From assembly GCF_026230105.1 (NCBI RefSeq), contig NC_079477.1, positions 18,171,001-18,235,000 of the forward strand: a DNA stretch of 64,000 bases, written 5' to 3'. Origin of the DNA: Diorhabda sublineata. Its lineage: Eukaryota; Arthropoda; Insecta; Coleoptera; Chrysomelidae. This document shows, piece by piece, positions 30,701 to 45,700 of the stretch (positions are counted from its first letter, which is position 1; each line of letters begins with the position of its first letter). The notes beneath the pieces were generated by a model. It did not search any database and was not told the DNA's origin. It worked only from the letters and a program-made list of their open reading frames with translations. The position numbers were made by a program, and so were the translations under genes.

Positions 30701-33700
30701 AGATTTTTGAGATCAATCTTCTAACTAATTTATCAGTAATTTTTATTTAAATCCTAGTTTTTTTTCAGAGAACCATGACAAACTTAGCTTGTTTCAAACT
30801 TGAAAACGTTTCTTTAGATTTTTTGAATATGGAAATGAATTACTATTTATCCCTTTGCTCAACAATTTCTCGAAAAATGAAAAATGTCGAGTTTGCACCA
30901 GTTTTTAAGCAGTCTACCTAAAAAAGCATATTTTTGGATATGCGAAACATAAGCTGTGAAGAACCCGTAGAAATGTATTGAAATATATTAGCTTATAGTA
31001 AAGTAGCGAAATAATAAACCAATTTTAGCATAAATGGTGCAGTTATCCTGTATTATTTGAATTCGGGCTCATATTCTTTAAGTTTTTATTATTAATTACG
31101 TTTTGTACGCGATACAAACAATACCACTGCATCATTTAAATTTCGTATTTGTTTTGATGGAAGAGTGACTTTTCATAGGTTGTTAAACTTCTGCTAGAGC
31201 TATTATATTGTTAGTTTTCCCATGTTTCTGATGTTGTCTGTTAAACATTTTAGATAAAACTAACAAATATATTACTTTTAATATTGATATAAAGAAAGCT
31301 GTTTCTGTCATTTGGTAGAAAAAAGAATATCGAGTGTTGATATTGTTTCTTACGAGGAAAAACTAATTGAAAAGTTACGTAAATATTGTAAGTATCCTCT
31401 GGAACTAGTCTGTATTTTATTTAGCGGTCGTCAAACAAAAGTACGTGAGATAGCTTCTTATTCTCATTTCTTCCATAATAGGTCTATCGTTTGTTCCTTA
31501 TTCTGGCTCTAGGTTGTCATTTCCCCTCTTCAATGGTGGACCTCTACTTCGTGTTTTAGTTAGAGATTTACCCCTTACTAGTTTTATCAGTCTAGCGTCT
31601 GCCATTCGACTTATATATTGGTTCCATTGCTTCTTATGCTGTAATACTCATTCATCAATCTAAGTTACTTAATCGTCTGATCGTTTTCACTTTTTTCTCG
31701 GTCTAGTAGTGGTTTTCCCGAGATCCGTCTGAGAATATTCATTTCTGTGGTCTGTAAGAGTTGTTTCGTTTTTGATATTTCTAGTCTTGTTTCTGATTGT
31801 CCCATTGTCGCTTTCTAAATTCGTGCCTTTGTTTCTTGTCTCAAGTGTTTTCGCCATACTACGTTCTGAAGACATCTCGTGAGTTTATTGCTCTAGCTAC
31901 TCGTCCGCTTATCTTTTCTTCTCCGTCTCTATAATGGGTTATGTCAATTCCAAGATATTTGCATTTAACGGGCTCTTTTGATGTTGTCATGCATAAGGTT
32001 TTTATCAATCGAAATTGTCATGTAGGTACTGTTTTCCTGTGAGATTAAAAGTGTTTAATAATCTTTGAAGATCATCTCCATGTTTAACCCATATCATAGC
32101 GTCATAGGCATAGCACAGGATTTAGATTTCTGTCAACCATTGCCTAGCCTACATTGAATAACATGGGACAAGGCAAGTCACCTTGTCTATTAGTATAGGT
32201 TTTATTTGCTTATTATAAATGCGAGCCTGAAATTTATTGTCTGAGTATATGTTTTCAATGATCTGGATTATATTGTACAATAGGTGAATATCATCCAGTT
32301 TAATATAGTCAAATGCTTTTGTAAGGTCAATGAAGCATAAGAATGCTGGTTTATTATATTGCATTGATTCTTCAACCAGTTGTCATAGGATAAATATTGC
32401 ATCTACGCTGAATCTTCCTTATCACATCCTTGCCACTCGTCTTCTGATGCTGTGCTCCAAGTTAATTTTGTTGGTGATAATTTTTGTAATGAGTTTCATT
32501 ATTGTATCCCTCAGATATTCCCTTGTAGTCAGCTGGCTCTTGATTATCTCCTTGTTTCAATTCAACATGAGTATAATTGAACTGGTTTACCATCTGTCTG
32601 GTATTTTACAGTGTAGCAGTATTCTGTGGGTAAGTTTTATAAGTTTTTATTTGAGATGTTAGCCCCCATACTTTATTACTTCATTATGGAGTCCATCCTG
32701 TCCGGGCGATTTTTTGTTTTTTAAGGTCTTTGGGGTGGGTTAACCTCTTGAATGGTGACCTCCACATTATTCCTTATGTGCAATATGTTAGTTATTTTAG
32801 TATTAACTTTTCCTTTAATAGTTTGGTAGTCTATCTATGTATCCTGCGATATTTGACTCGATTCGCAGAGCTCAGTTATTTCTTTCCGCTGTTGTTCTCA
32901 ATAATCGCTTTTTATCTGTCTAACTAGTAAGTTAGTCCCGTTTCTAAATAGTCTGTACCTGTTATAAGCTTCGAAGCTAAGCTAATGTGTTTATAAGGTC
33001 TGCGCGCTAAGTAAGCTTCTCGTTTTGGCATAGATTTGACATGATATTCTTAAAGGAACCATTGAGTTGTATAAGTGTTTTTGTAGATATTGTTGTGAGA
33101 TAGCTATTATATAATATTTTGCATGGAAGTTTACATATGTAAAAGCTATCTGTAGGGTAAGCTCCGCAATTGCTTAATGCTGATAAAACGTTGATTCGCA
33201 TTAAAAATTCAAATTCATTTTTATATATCTTAACTCCATCCAAGTGAATTTTACTGCTCATATACTACAGAACATGAATCTTGGGTTTTACATTATACCT
33301 CAGAACCAAAAATACGGCTTTATTCCATTACGACAAATTCATTTTTAGATATCTTAACTCTATCCAAGTGAATTTTGTTGCTCATATACTACAGAACATG
33401 AATCTTGGGTTTTACATTATACCTCAGAAACAAAAATACGGCTTTATTCCATTACGACTATGCTCCATGCAAAAAATTATCCGAACTGTAGTAGAATATT
33501 TTTTTACGGTAAATTACCTTTTACAATGAGAACTCACTCTTTTCTCAAACCAAAATCAAGTTTAAATCTAAAGCATAACTAATATAACTCACCTTTTTAA
33601 TGCCAGTTAGTTTCTTTAGTAACAACAACCTTCACTCTGTACATGCAAAAAACAAGCACAAATGTTAGTTAAGAAGTGAAACAAAGAACAATACTTAAGA

Positions 33701-36700
33701 AATCAAACTAACCAAACTAATAGCGTTTTCCTTATCTACTTTACTATTACAAAAGATGTCAATATTTTGTGCTTATAAAATATGAAAAGATGTGAGTATT
33801 AGTTGAAAAAGTATATCCTTACTCAATAATTCTACAATGTTTAATTATAAAGTTATCAAGAATAGTAATCATTAACAGTATATGCGTAAATATGTTTTTT
33901 AATTCAAAGTTATAATTTATGTTTATATTGAAATAAAATTACTTTTTTCAAGATTAATTGCAACATTTGTGATTTCTGAGAAGATTCAATCTTAGATGGG
34001 TAATCTGTCAAAGGATAATTCAACGTCTGTATAATATAAAAATTTACCTCTCTCAATACTTTGTGTTATCCATTTACCTACACTAACCAGCTAAATTATG
34101 GTCAACTCAAAAAATTGATTAATTATTTTTATAAGGTAAATTCTCAAGAAATATAGTGTTTTCAATTTTGTACAAATAGTGTAATTTTTTACTTTAACTC
34201 TAAAATCACATTTGAAGTAGAGTGTTCCTCCTTGTATTCTTTATATTTTGTTATGGTTTCTCACAATTTCTTATTTATTATAAGATTAATTTTTCTAGAT
34301 ACAAGAATTTAAGTAAATAGTTACATTTCTTCAATGGTAATAATAATAACTTTTCAAATTTAACAGAATACAATGAAAATGACCCGACAATGTGAAAAAC
34401 ATGAAAAGCTAATATGTGTTTACAAGTGTTAAATTTTGAAAATGTTTCTCGTTGTATCACAAATATGCTCAACTGAGTTTATATCTGGGGTAAGAGTAAA
34501 TTAACTTAATGCTGGGATTTTTGGGACATTGTCTCCAATGATCTGTACAAAAAGAAATACATGGGTCTACTATCCTGTACATTACAACGTCGGCGCTTCA
34601 AAACTTATGCCAGCCCACACTATTATTTAGCAAATTTGGTATATCACTGACTATAGACCAGTTGCAGGTCTCTGGTATGTGTTCCAATAGAATCTATAAC
34701 CTTATACTTGCATTACAGTCATTACAGTCAAATCAATTAATCATTTGTACAAAAGTAACTTTTCTTCAAAACATTTAGAGTAACTAAGCGATTATCTTAA
34801 TTACTAGGAGGTTATTTTTGATATAATGTTTTTTCTTGTTGATACAATAAAATATTTTATTGCTTTTTGAACCCCACATCTTGAAATTCTGAGCACTTTG
34901 GTCTTGTGACCACCCATCCCAAACAATACTTTCGCTGCGACGGTTACAGAAAAATGCATATTTGAAACTCCCCTTCGTCAAGAAACACATTCAAAAATTT
35001 TATTGACAATTTTTAGAAAAAATAACTGGCAGTATTTCAATAACCCAATACTAGTGAAATTCGTGGAATTACTGTTATTACCATATGAAAAAAGATAAAT
35101 GTACCTATTTTATTAATCGCTTGTATATTTTTCAAAAATTGTGATGTGTTTTGATAACCTAATATATGATTACAAAGTGAAATAGTAAGAAAAAGACACT
35201 TGTGTCACTCTATATAAACACGCATCCATTTTCTTTGCAATTCAAAACTTATTACTAGATTTCATTTAATAAAAAAATAATGAAATTAATTTCAAAATGA
35301 TAAATTCATTCATTATAAAGAAATAAGCTTTATCAATTTTGTAAGTGGATCGATTTTTTGCTGATGAATGTGTATATGGGGGAGGGTTAATTAGTTCAAG
35401 TTTCCTGCTTCTTAAAAGAATAAAAAAATTAACTTTTGGAAAGTATATAGAGCTCAAAGGAGACTACATTGGAAAATAAACTGATTTTTTTCCAAAAATC
35501 TAAACTTTTATAAAATCGTCTCAATGTTACTCGATTGTCTTCATCGCTTCCACATCAACTTTTATTTTAAGTTGATTGATTTAAACAGCCTTTTCCTCAA
35601 TATTTTTTCAAAATAATTACAACCAAAAAAACATTGTATTTTTTCATTTTTGAACTATTTTCTTCTCAGAGATGTCAAATATATGCTACTTAAGTTTATT
35701 CTTTACTCCTTTATTGTGTAAATAAACATATTTGGAACAACAAAAGTATGATGATTCAAAAAATTTATATTATAGAGTAATGCTAACACGGTTTCAAACA
35801 AGTTAGCGTAAATTACAGATGAAAACATATGATGGTCACAGATTGATTTAAACCAATACTTCAACATAGAAAACACAACAATTAATATATAGTTTATAGC
35901 ACTACTCACACAGAACTTTCTACTTACCGCATAGAAGAATCCATTTCAGGTGCGGAACTAATGTAACCATCAGTATCATCGCCAGAGGTATCGTACCCTT
36001 TAAGTTTATACTTCGCTTGCCGAATGGCGCTAAGTTTATTACGAGCCTCCTCGAGTTCTCTTTCCTTTTTCAGTACTTCTGATCTGAAAATTATTTACAA
36101 ATAACAAATGTTTCAATCAGAACTTTTGCACTAATATAAATATTCTAATTAATCAACAACAACAAATAGATATAAAGATTTAATATAATTGATTGAAAGT
36201 AATTGGAAAACAAAATTTTCAGCATGAGAATGTAATCATTACAGCAAACTAAGATTTTCTCAAACAATTGTTGATACTTTGTATTCTTAGCTTATACTTA
36301 AGTAATTACTAAATTACTGAGCTTACATATCAAAACTCAAAGCTGATATGGGAGATCCTAAGAAAGCTTCATGAAATAAAGAGGAATAATAGAATATATT
36401 TAGTCTATGTTCTGATTACACAGGCATCAAAGGAAAGAAAGAGGCCAATACACTTACTTGAAATGAGGTCTTTAATTATCTCGAAGTCGTTTTGTAGTGA
36501 TTTTATAAAAAAAAGTTTTGAAATAAGGAATTGAAAGCACCCTGGCGATGCATTCAGGTGCTAGATTACAATGAAAAGTTTTTTCGGAAATTTGATACCT
36601 CTAGATCCAAAATGTATTAAAATATATAATAAAATCAAGATACACGTCCTCGCTGGCTTTATTCAGAAAGGACCTGATGATATTAAATCTAGCAGAAACT

Positions 36701-39700
36701 GACGAATTTAGATGCTGTGGGAAGTACTTGGGCATTGAATTCTAAATTTAGAATATCTCGCCATAATTGACAAACCAAAATAAAGCTTTGGACAAGGAAC
36801 CTGTCAAAGCCAATACCTTATCTCCTTAAGGGGGTATTTTGGTCTAGGAATTTGAAAATATCGATTTTTTGCATATTTTCAAAGCTTAGACAAAATGTCC
36901 ATAAACGGATTTTTAATAATTCGCATTATTTCTGGAGATACAGTAGATTTTATGAAATATTGTCTAAGCCGGCCGAGTGGAACGAGTTATTCTACTGGAA
37001 TTGTTTCTCAAACTTTAAAAGCGTTTTTCTCTCAACTATTTATTTTGTTGAAGAGATTGGCATGGTATCTCAAGTTCTACCCGACCGATTCCTTTGAAAT
37101 CTGGCGGAAATCTTTTTTATATATCTCGCGTCTTCGGAAAGATCAAAAAAAAAGAGGAAAAACTGATATTTCAAGACGACACTATTTTGTGAATTTTTTT
37201 TAGCTAAGGTCATGCCATAGAGACATGTTTAGAGATTATGTCAACTAGGGTGCACTATTTTTTTGTAGCTCCTACTTAACCAGCCTAATTTATTGAAATT
37301 CTGATTTTTTTTACATTTATAAAAATTTTAAATATTAAATAAAAAAATGGATACTAAAAATGTTTTTCATTTTTTTACGTTATAGTTATAAACGAATCCC
37401 TTACTGCCAATAACACATTAGAAGACTAAACGGCAATGTCCCAATGAACCTAAATTGAGATAGGAGTGAGAAATCAACAAAACTTGCCAAAGAACTTCCA
37501 TTCCAGCAGAATAACTAATAGAAATACTTATTTTGTTAATGTACTGATTTTTGTACTGTTAGTACTTTGATTATATATTGGATGGGTATGTGTATGATAA
37601 GGAGTACTTAGTGAGACTTCTGTGTGAGACAACATGTATGAATAATAACAAACAATATTTATCAAGAAATACATTAGTTCTAATTGTGTTAATTTTTATA
37701 TCAATCCTTTGTGTTAGTAAAATACATAATGGAATGTTACAACTTAGTTCTTTGACAAAGATGGCATAAACAAATATTTATCTGATTAAATTAAGAGAAC
37801 AGTTTGATCACAATCACAATTTTAAATACCAGTATAAATAATTGTTTATGAAAAGAAACTTCGTTTTACCTTGCATTAATTTCCTGGGCAATACCACCAA
37901 CCATTTTCTTGTTCAGAACTAAATATCTTTCTTCTTCTACGCTCTTGGCTTGTTGTGCAGCTCTTACTAAATTATCTGTGGATCTTATAACTGCATTTCC
38001 AGCAGTATGAAGTCTCCTAGTGGCTTCTGTATCACCTTCTGCTTTTACTTTACAAGCTACTAATAACTGGGCTGTAGAACTTGCTACTTGTTTTGCAGCA
38101 GCTATCAATTTATCTTCACTACCCATTCCTGAAATTAAAACGTTTTTACTATTTGTTTCAAACTTCCATTTCTACTAAAAATATTTGTCTTGGATAAAAT
38201 ATAATCTCTGAATTGATTCTTGTATTGTTTTATTAAATTGTTTATCTCATTCTGAATATTACCAGAATTTATTTGGACAATACTAGGTGAACTTTTCTGA
38301 AAATATTAATATTTTTAATACTTTATCAAATGAATAATTGTTAAGATATATTTTTGAGTAATATTTTCTTCTCTTCAATTGATTGGATCATAAAAATCAT
38401 GATAATCCTACTTCTCTTTCCATATACGTTCACAAAAAATTACGAATCATAATAAATATTTAACTTCACTCAATTAACAAAGTTGGGATTTCTGAAATAT
38501 ACTATACTAAAAGCACTACTACTACACATTAATTATATCATTGTTTAACACGTCTTTTGATAACCAGTTTACGTCAGTCTATATCATTAAAGCCAAAATT
38601 TTAATTCCATAAAACAAACGTTTTCAATTGGTTAGGTTATTACTCTTTTTTTCCAATGATTCGGCCTTACCTATATAATGATACAGTTATCGAATATTCT
38701 GGAATTGTTTAAGACTGATTCGTTGGTTTTTGAAGAATTTACGAGATTATTTGAGATTGAATCAAAATTACTATGAACGTAGCAGATGACAGGAGGGATA
38801 GAAATTGATAGAATTTGGAAAAACGTAAACGTTAAGTATATAGTTATAAATCTTGATTACAGAAATATTAATTCAACCCCAGTGTGGTAAAATACTAAAC
38901 ACAATATAGTGTTTAAGTGGACCTTATAATTATCGCCAAAAACATATAGAAAAAGATTTTTATTGAATTAGTTATATAAAAACATTATGCAACTAATTCA
39001 TTTTAACGTATAATAACAGTCAAATCCTTAGAGGTGTGCATATTAAGCGTGTGCTATGGATACCCTGCAATTAACACATTATCAAATATCTAATAGTTTT
39101 TTGTGAATCACTTACCTTGAACCAATGCGTTCGCACTTTCGACGAGACTGTGTGTGGCAGCAGCAACTAACCTTGCCGCCGAGATCAGTCCTTCTGACCA
39201 CTGACCATCATCAGATGACGAAACTGGAGTACCGGACATTTTACCCGCATCAATTAATTCACGTTGTGCTGCACTGGCTGCTTTAATTAGAGCTGAAGTT
39301 GCAGCTGTGATTGATTTGGCGGCTTCAAGAATCATTTCATCAAAGTTCATTGATTCGTCCAAGTCTTGTGTCTAAAGATAAAATAATTAAATTAAAAAAA
39401 TACTGACTCAAGCATATTTATTTAATACCTAATTTTTTCCATATTACTTATAAAAAATATAAAAACATCTTCAAACAAGTATGTTTTAACTATTTGATAT
39501 TGCAAATTATTTAACTGATAGTTATTATTCTTCTTCTTGGGATAACTATTATTCCTAATATTGGCGATTGTTTTGAATGTCATCACTTTTTTCTCGGCCC
39601 TTTTGAATAGTTCGAAGGTAGTTTTAAAGTCATGTCCTGAAGTTGTTATGTCACGATCTCTTCATTGTCCAGGTCTTCTGTTACCATATACTTTTCCTTG

Positions 39701-42700
39701 AAAAATTGATCTTTGAAAAAAATGGAATTTCCTATCATTTTTAATAAGAAGTTCAAGGTTTCTAGTCTTCTTGTCTTGATAATTTGAATTACTCATTCTT
39801 TGTTCGTTCTAGTACAGTCATTTTGTTTGTCCAAAAGATCCTCGATAATGTCCTGTAAAATCACAATTTAAAGCTGAATCCTTGTCTACTTCGGTTATTG
39901 GCGAAGACTCCATTCCATAGAAAAATATGGAGAAAATATAACCTTAAAGAATCAATATTAGGTTATTAATGCTGAGGCTGGTTCTACAGTATTAAAACTG
40001 TGATACCCTCTCTAACAGTATACTTTTTGATTCTGCAATTTTTCAATTTCTATAATGTTTGTCGGTAGCAGCTGCTGAGTGTATCTCTATAATAATATGT
40101 TTGACTCCTGGGTGCTTCTAAATAACAACCAAGAATATCAAACATATCTTATAGCGATACGCAAACTCTTATTACATTTTCTTGCTTGAAGAACCACTAT
40201 AGTGGAAGCTGGTTACCTGAAGATGGCTTATAAATCATGGGGTTACTAACTACTCACAAAACCATCGATAAAATATGTATTAATTTCACTTTTATCATAA
40301 AATACCACATTGGAAATTATTTTGTGGAATAAAGAAATATCAATGTGGAATCTATAGCAAACTTATTTCCTAGCTACCAATATAGTTTTATTCTGAAATG
40401 AATTAGTTCTGAAAGGAAAATGGCATATAAAGCAACCCTTTTAGAACAATAACATTCACACGAAGAATTATTTTTAACTTTTATTAACAATAAAAGTGTG
40501 TTTTTTCTAATTGTAATCAATTTCAGTGATTCAACTATAAAAGCATATTCTCAATTAGAATAGGAAATATCCATGTATTTTTTTATATTTTTAATTCACT
40601 TTATACATTGCAATAACTCGTTAAATAATATATATTCTATAAAAATATAGGTGGGTTTCTTATTATGCATCTTTTATTTTTCTATCTAGACTATACTTAT
40701 GAATTTACACCCATTTTGACCACAACCAATGATAATGTGTCTATCAAATTTCTTTCTTTCTAATGATCATTTTAGACAATTGGGAAAGAATTGAAGGGGA
40801 AAATAATATTTCTACTTTAATGTCTCCGAGAATAAATTATAAAACAATAAAAGTGAATTTGAATTACATGCATATTCTCTATTTATTTGTTGAGTCATGT
40901 ATGTTTTAAATTTTTCTATGAGTTCAAAGTCATGTTACGGGATTGAATATTTAATATGTGATGAGCCAATATAGTACACTCAGTTTCTCAGGCCATATCT
41001 CTATAAGGAAATCACTAATCTGATAACCTTGAGGAAAACAAATAAATTATTCAACTAGTGTAAAGTAGAAATGGCGGAGCTCTTCCATCACGTGACTCAA
41101 TCTATGATTTAGTCAGTCATCCTGATTGTAAATTCCTTGTATTCACTACTGTTAACAACATTATAACTTTTGTATTTTTTTATTTGTCACGTTATTATTA
41201 GTCACGTGATGGAAGACCTCCACCGTTTCTACTTTATTGTGGTCAGAAAAAATTGATTCCAAATTCGTGAAACGATTCCTGGTGATCCTAGCAAAGATAA
41301 TAGTACGAATTTATGATATTATTATACTGTCAACGGTTTATAACAAGTTTAAAATTTCGAGTGATTTCAGCTTTTACAATAAGGTTTTATACAATATCGT
41401 TTTTCACCTTAATCTGTATTTTTTTAAAGTAAGAATTTATTATAGAATTTTTTTATTCATTTTTAAAAACTGCTATATATAATATAATTAAAAAACCTAA
41501 TAATTACTTGTAACATTTTATCACAAATAGTTTATTGAGTTTTTTAAATAAATGTCTTACCTTAATATTTTGACGAGGTCTTAGGCTTGCCAACTTCTTA
41601 GCTGCAGCGTCAATAGAAGCAGCAGCACCCAGTAATTCATTTTCAGCAATAACTGTAGGATCATCAGGATCAACCCAATCAGACCCTTTAAGCCTTTTTG
41701 CAACGCTCAGTAGTTCAGTAACACTTTGTGCAATTTTTCTAGATACTAATGGAAGAGTTTGTTTAACATCAGCCGATCCATTGCCTTGTAAAATTAGTAA
41801 CAACAATTCTCTGAATTGTTTTGCACAATCATGTCCCGCATTCAATGTTTCGATTCTCAATTCTTGTGTTTCGGCTAAATTGTAAGCAGCACTTTTGCAA
41901 ATTATTAACATATCAGAAATAGCTTTTCTCGATAGATTAGCAGCCGCGATGATGTCATCTTGTTTATTACTGATACCCGCTGAAGCACATTTTGCTGTTG
42001 CATTGGTTAAAAATTTTGTGCAGCGAATTAAATCTTCTGCTGTTACTCCTTGTTTGCAGCCATCACTACTAGAATACAGCGCCTGAAATCCAAACAAATG
42101 CAGATCAAAACATATAAGAGACAGTTTTAAACAAAAATTAGCATATAGTGGTGAAAATACATATAAGCATTGAAAAGAACTTTATATCATGGTGCTAAGT
42201 AAGGAGAGTATTTGGGAAAATAATTCACTTTCCAAAATTTCAAACGAAATACTGTTAAATGGAAAAAAACCTCTACTTAAAGTGATACAGGGGATTTGAA
42301 GATAATACCAAATACTCATTAACGGTTGATTCCCAATGTGTAAAAGGCAAAATTAAAAAAAAATACGTGGTAATAAACATGGAATGAAAATTCATTGAAG
42401 GAAAGATATCCAATTTAGTTAATTCAAATGGACTAGGCAAGAGTAACCGTTTCTTTAGTCTAGAGTCCTGGCCAGGCAAGTAAAGAGACTAAACTCACAA
42501 AGAAGGAAGTCTGAACGACTTTTATTGGTCCCAAGTGTTTCTGTGCTGTGTGGTCTTTTAATAATTTCGTAAAAAGGTGCCTCTATAGTCAGAAGTATTT
42601 GGATGTAAAACAAAACAAGCTTCTCAGTAGCTTCTTAACAGAGTACTGTCGCCTTCGGAAATAACTGATGAGATTAGGTCCCTGAATAGCTCTGATGCGA

Positions 42701-45700
42701 GATCAGAGTTTTAGTACATTGTACTAATTATAACACTATATATGTATTGAACAATTCATGAACTTAAGCTGTGTTATTTAGCAACATGATTATATGGGGT
42801 TGTAATTTGATGAATGTATGTATTAGAAATATACTAATTACATGATCCATTTAATCTATTACCATGTATTGTATTTAATATTCATATTAAATTGTTATAC
42901 TAACAAGAAATATTGATTGGCGTTTAAGTAGGAGAAAGTAACAAAGTCAATAAAGCGTACCGAGTGAATGTTGTAAATATCTACCTTCATTTCTTGGCCA
43001 ATTGCTTCAACAGTAGATTCTAATGCTCTAGTTCCTCTTGTGTGTTCATCTTCTACAGCTTTAACGGTTTTCAGTAGAGATGTGACATTTGTAACCATAA
43101 CCTGTAAATAAACAAATACTATAAATTCAGTGCATATAATCTAAATAAAGACAAACATGCTTTTAGCCATACACAAAAATCTTGAAGCTGAAAGGTTGAA
43201 AGTTGTTAATGATTCGGGTATAGCCGTGATAGGAAATTAGGTAGCGCCAAAAACAAGAGCGGATATATTTATTTATTTTTTAACAATATATTTTCCCAGC
43301 ATTGATCCGCTCTTGACCAGAAGAGACTATGCAAAAAAACAGATCAAACATAAAATACGTACCGAAGAATAACAGAGGAAAAATTCTTGATTTGAAACAA
43401 AAATATTTTTGATTCACACCGTTTATTAATAAACAATAAAGAAAATAGATAATTTTGTTGTGTAATAGGTATAGCAAAATATAAAAGTAAGAAAACATAC
43501 CTATATGTAAACATTTTGACAAAATTTTAAAAGGGTATCAGTCAGAATACATCGTATTTGTAAAAATATCTTTGATTGATGGTTTGACGGAAAAGTCCCT
43601 TTTTAGATATTAACAACACTTTCGCTACAGTGATTATATTCCTAGTTATAAGGAAAACTTTCCATTGTTGAGTAAATATGGAGAAAAAAGAATTTTGGGT
43701 TTTAATTAGGGATTGCAATCCCGGGATCACACAGTACCGAGATATCGGAATCTCGGGTAAAAAAAACTGCCTCGAAAATCCCGAGATTAAGCCTCTTAAT
43801 CCCAGGAAAAATCTTGAGATGTTATTTATATAATTATTTGCTCTATTTGCGTTTTCTGAAATGTATTGTATAATTAACGCAAAAGTCGACAACGATGCAT
43901 TGCGGAAACAGCACATAGTTAAGTCAATTAGCCGGCAATCGGGAAATCACTAACCCTGCAGTATCGGAAAATTACGGAGACAAAATTGTTTGTTATAACA
44001 GATTTTCATTAACGCGCTTTAATCGAAGAGTCGAGCTGCTGTGATCTGCGATTTTATCCAAAAAGTTAGTTAAAATTTGTTAAAAAGTTAAGGCATGATT
44101 TTGTGACTAAAATAATTTAGAAAGACATTTTTTTTCTTTAGTTACAAAAATTTTTAACTATTTCATAAATTCGGACTTCGTAAACTCTAAGCAAGATGAC
44201 TGCTTTAAAACCGCAAATAGCGAAGAAATCGTTAGAATTTATCGACAAATTGAAAACTAAAGAAATTGAAGATGGGGAAATTTTAATCTCCTTTGATGTA
44301 AGTTCATTATTTCTCAGCATGCCGATCTCGCAGACCTTAGAGTACCTCGAGGACTTACTGATATCTAGTTATTCACTGTATCAACAAAAATGCTTAATAA
44401 AATATGTGGCCTTGTACTTAATGGTCGTTAAATATTACAACAGAATAGATATGCAATGTTTTATTTGAAAAGTTACACATAAAAGAGCTATTAAAATTTC
44501 AAAGAAATGTAATAGACTTCATCCGGGAAACGTCCCATGAAAACAAAAACCATTTTTACTGCATTTTGGCATTACCAAAATATAATTTTGCCTATCCTTT
44601 CGTTCTCTTCTGTTGCAGAAAAATTATCCGAACTGTCAAATCCTCCATATTTCAGACAAAAATATAGAAGTAATGACAGAACACATTTACCTAATTTCCG
44701 AATGATTATTTTTTGGAAAAATTCCAAACTCTCTAAACTCAATATATGAGGACAGAAGTAAATATGAAGATTATTTTTTCATAGTAATTTTTTCCTTGAA
44801 GCTTCACTTTTCTGTCAAACCGTCCTTATATTTTTGAATTTTAACAACACTAATTTCATGTGACTACACATATGTCTTAAAGTTTGTAGCCTTAACTAAC
44901 TGATATTTAATATTGTAATATTATTTACAATAACATTCACAAATTGACAGAACTATGAAAAAAATATTGACATATGATTTACATTAAAAAATGAGTAAAC
45001 ATATCAACGTTTCATTCAATTACACATTATTATAGTTTCTAAAGACTTAATAAAATCAAAACAAAAATATTTAAGAATATCAAATTTTACTTGGTGACAA
45101 ATGTTTTGATTCATCAAATTAAAATGTCCCAATATATTGTATATAATTGTGTGGTATTCTGACTAATTTCTTTCTATTATTTCAAGGGAAGCATTACACA
45201 AATACTATAGTATTTTTTGTTACAAGAAATAAACCAGAATAAAAATAACTCAAGAAGAAGCTGTGATTAAACACTGAACAATATCTGATTGCAAGTCAGA
45301 ATTAACGTTTTCCTTGCTGTCGCTCAATAGTTTCAACAATTCGTCCTCTTGATCCGAAATCCACCAATCAGTTTCAGAGTCCGTCACCTATGGGCCAATC
45401 AAAACATGTTTTTTGTTAAAATAACACCACCACATCACAATATGTGACAACCATATCGTTTAAGTTGATACTGATAAATATCTATGTATCAAACTTACAC
45501 ATTTATTTTATACTATAAGATCAAGGTTTATTCATTTTGAAATATTACAAACTGTGTATCAGCTTAAACTGCCACTATACATTTAGAATCCAGCAAAGTC
45601 CTTCGAATTTTTATTGAAATATTTTCACAAAAATTCAAGAAACTGAAACCATCATCTGTGGACAAATAAATTTAAGGAAGCGGTGAAAAATTATGGATTA

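Noticed and set aside
32330..32662. Plus-strand frames over 32.3-32.9 kb.
   Set aside because: Complement of the LINE relic; the coding signal (FIDLTKAFD) is on the minus strand.
36826..36845. TTAAGGGGGTATTTTGGTC as a piggyBac or Kolobok end.
   Set aside because: No matching second terminus with TTAA found within several kb.
36895..37203. Plus-strand frame of 102 codons in a talin intron.
   Set aside because: Antisense to talin, no start context or homology I recognise; may belong to an unknown repeat beginning TTAAGGGGG, but only one end is visible.
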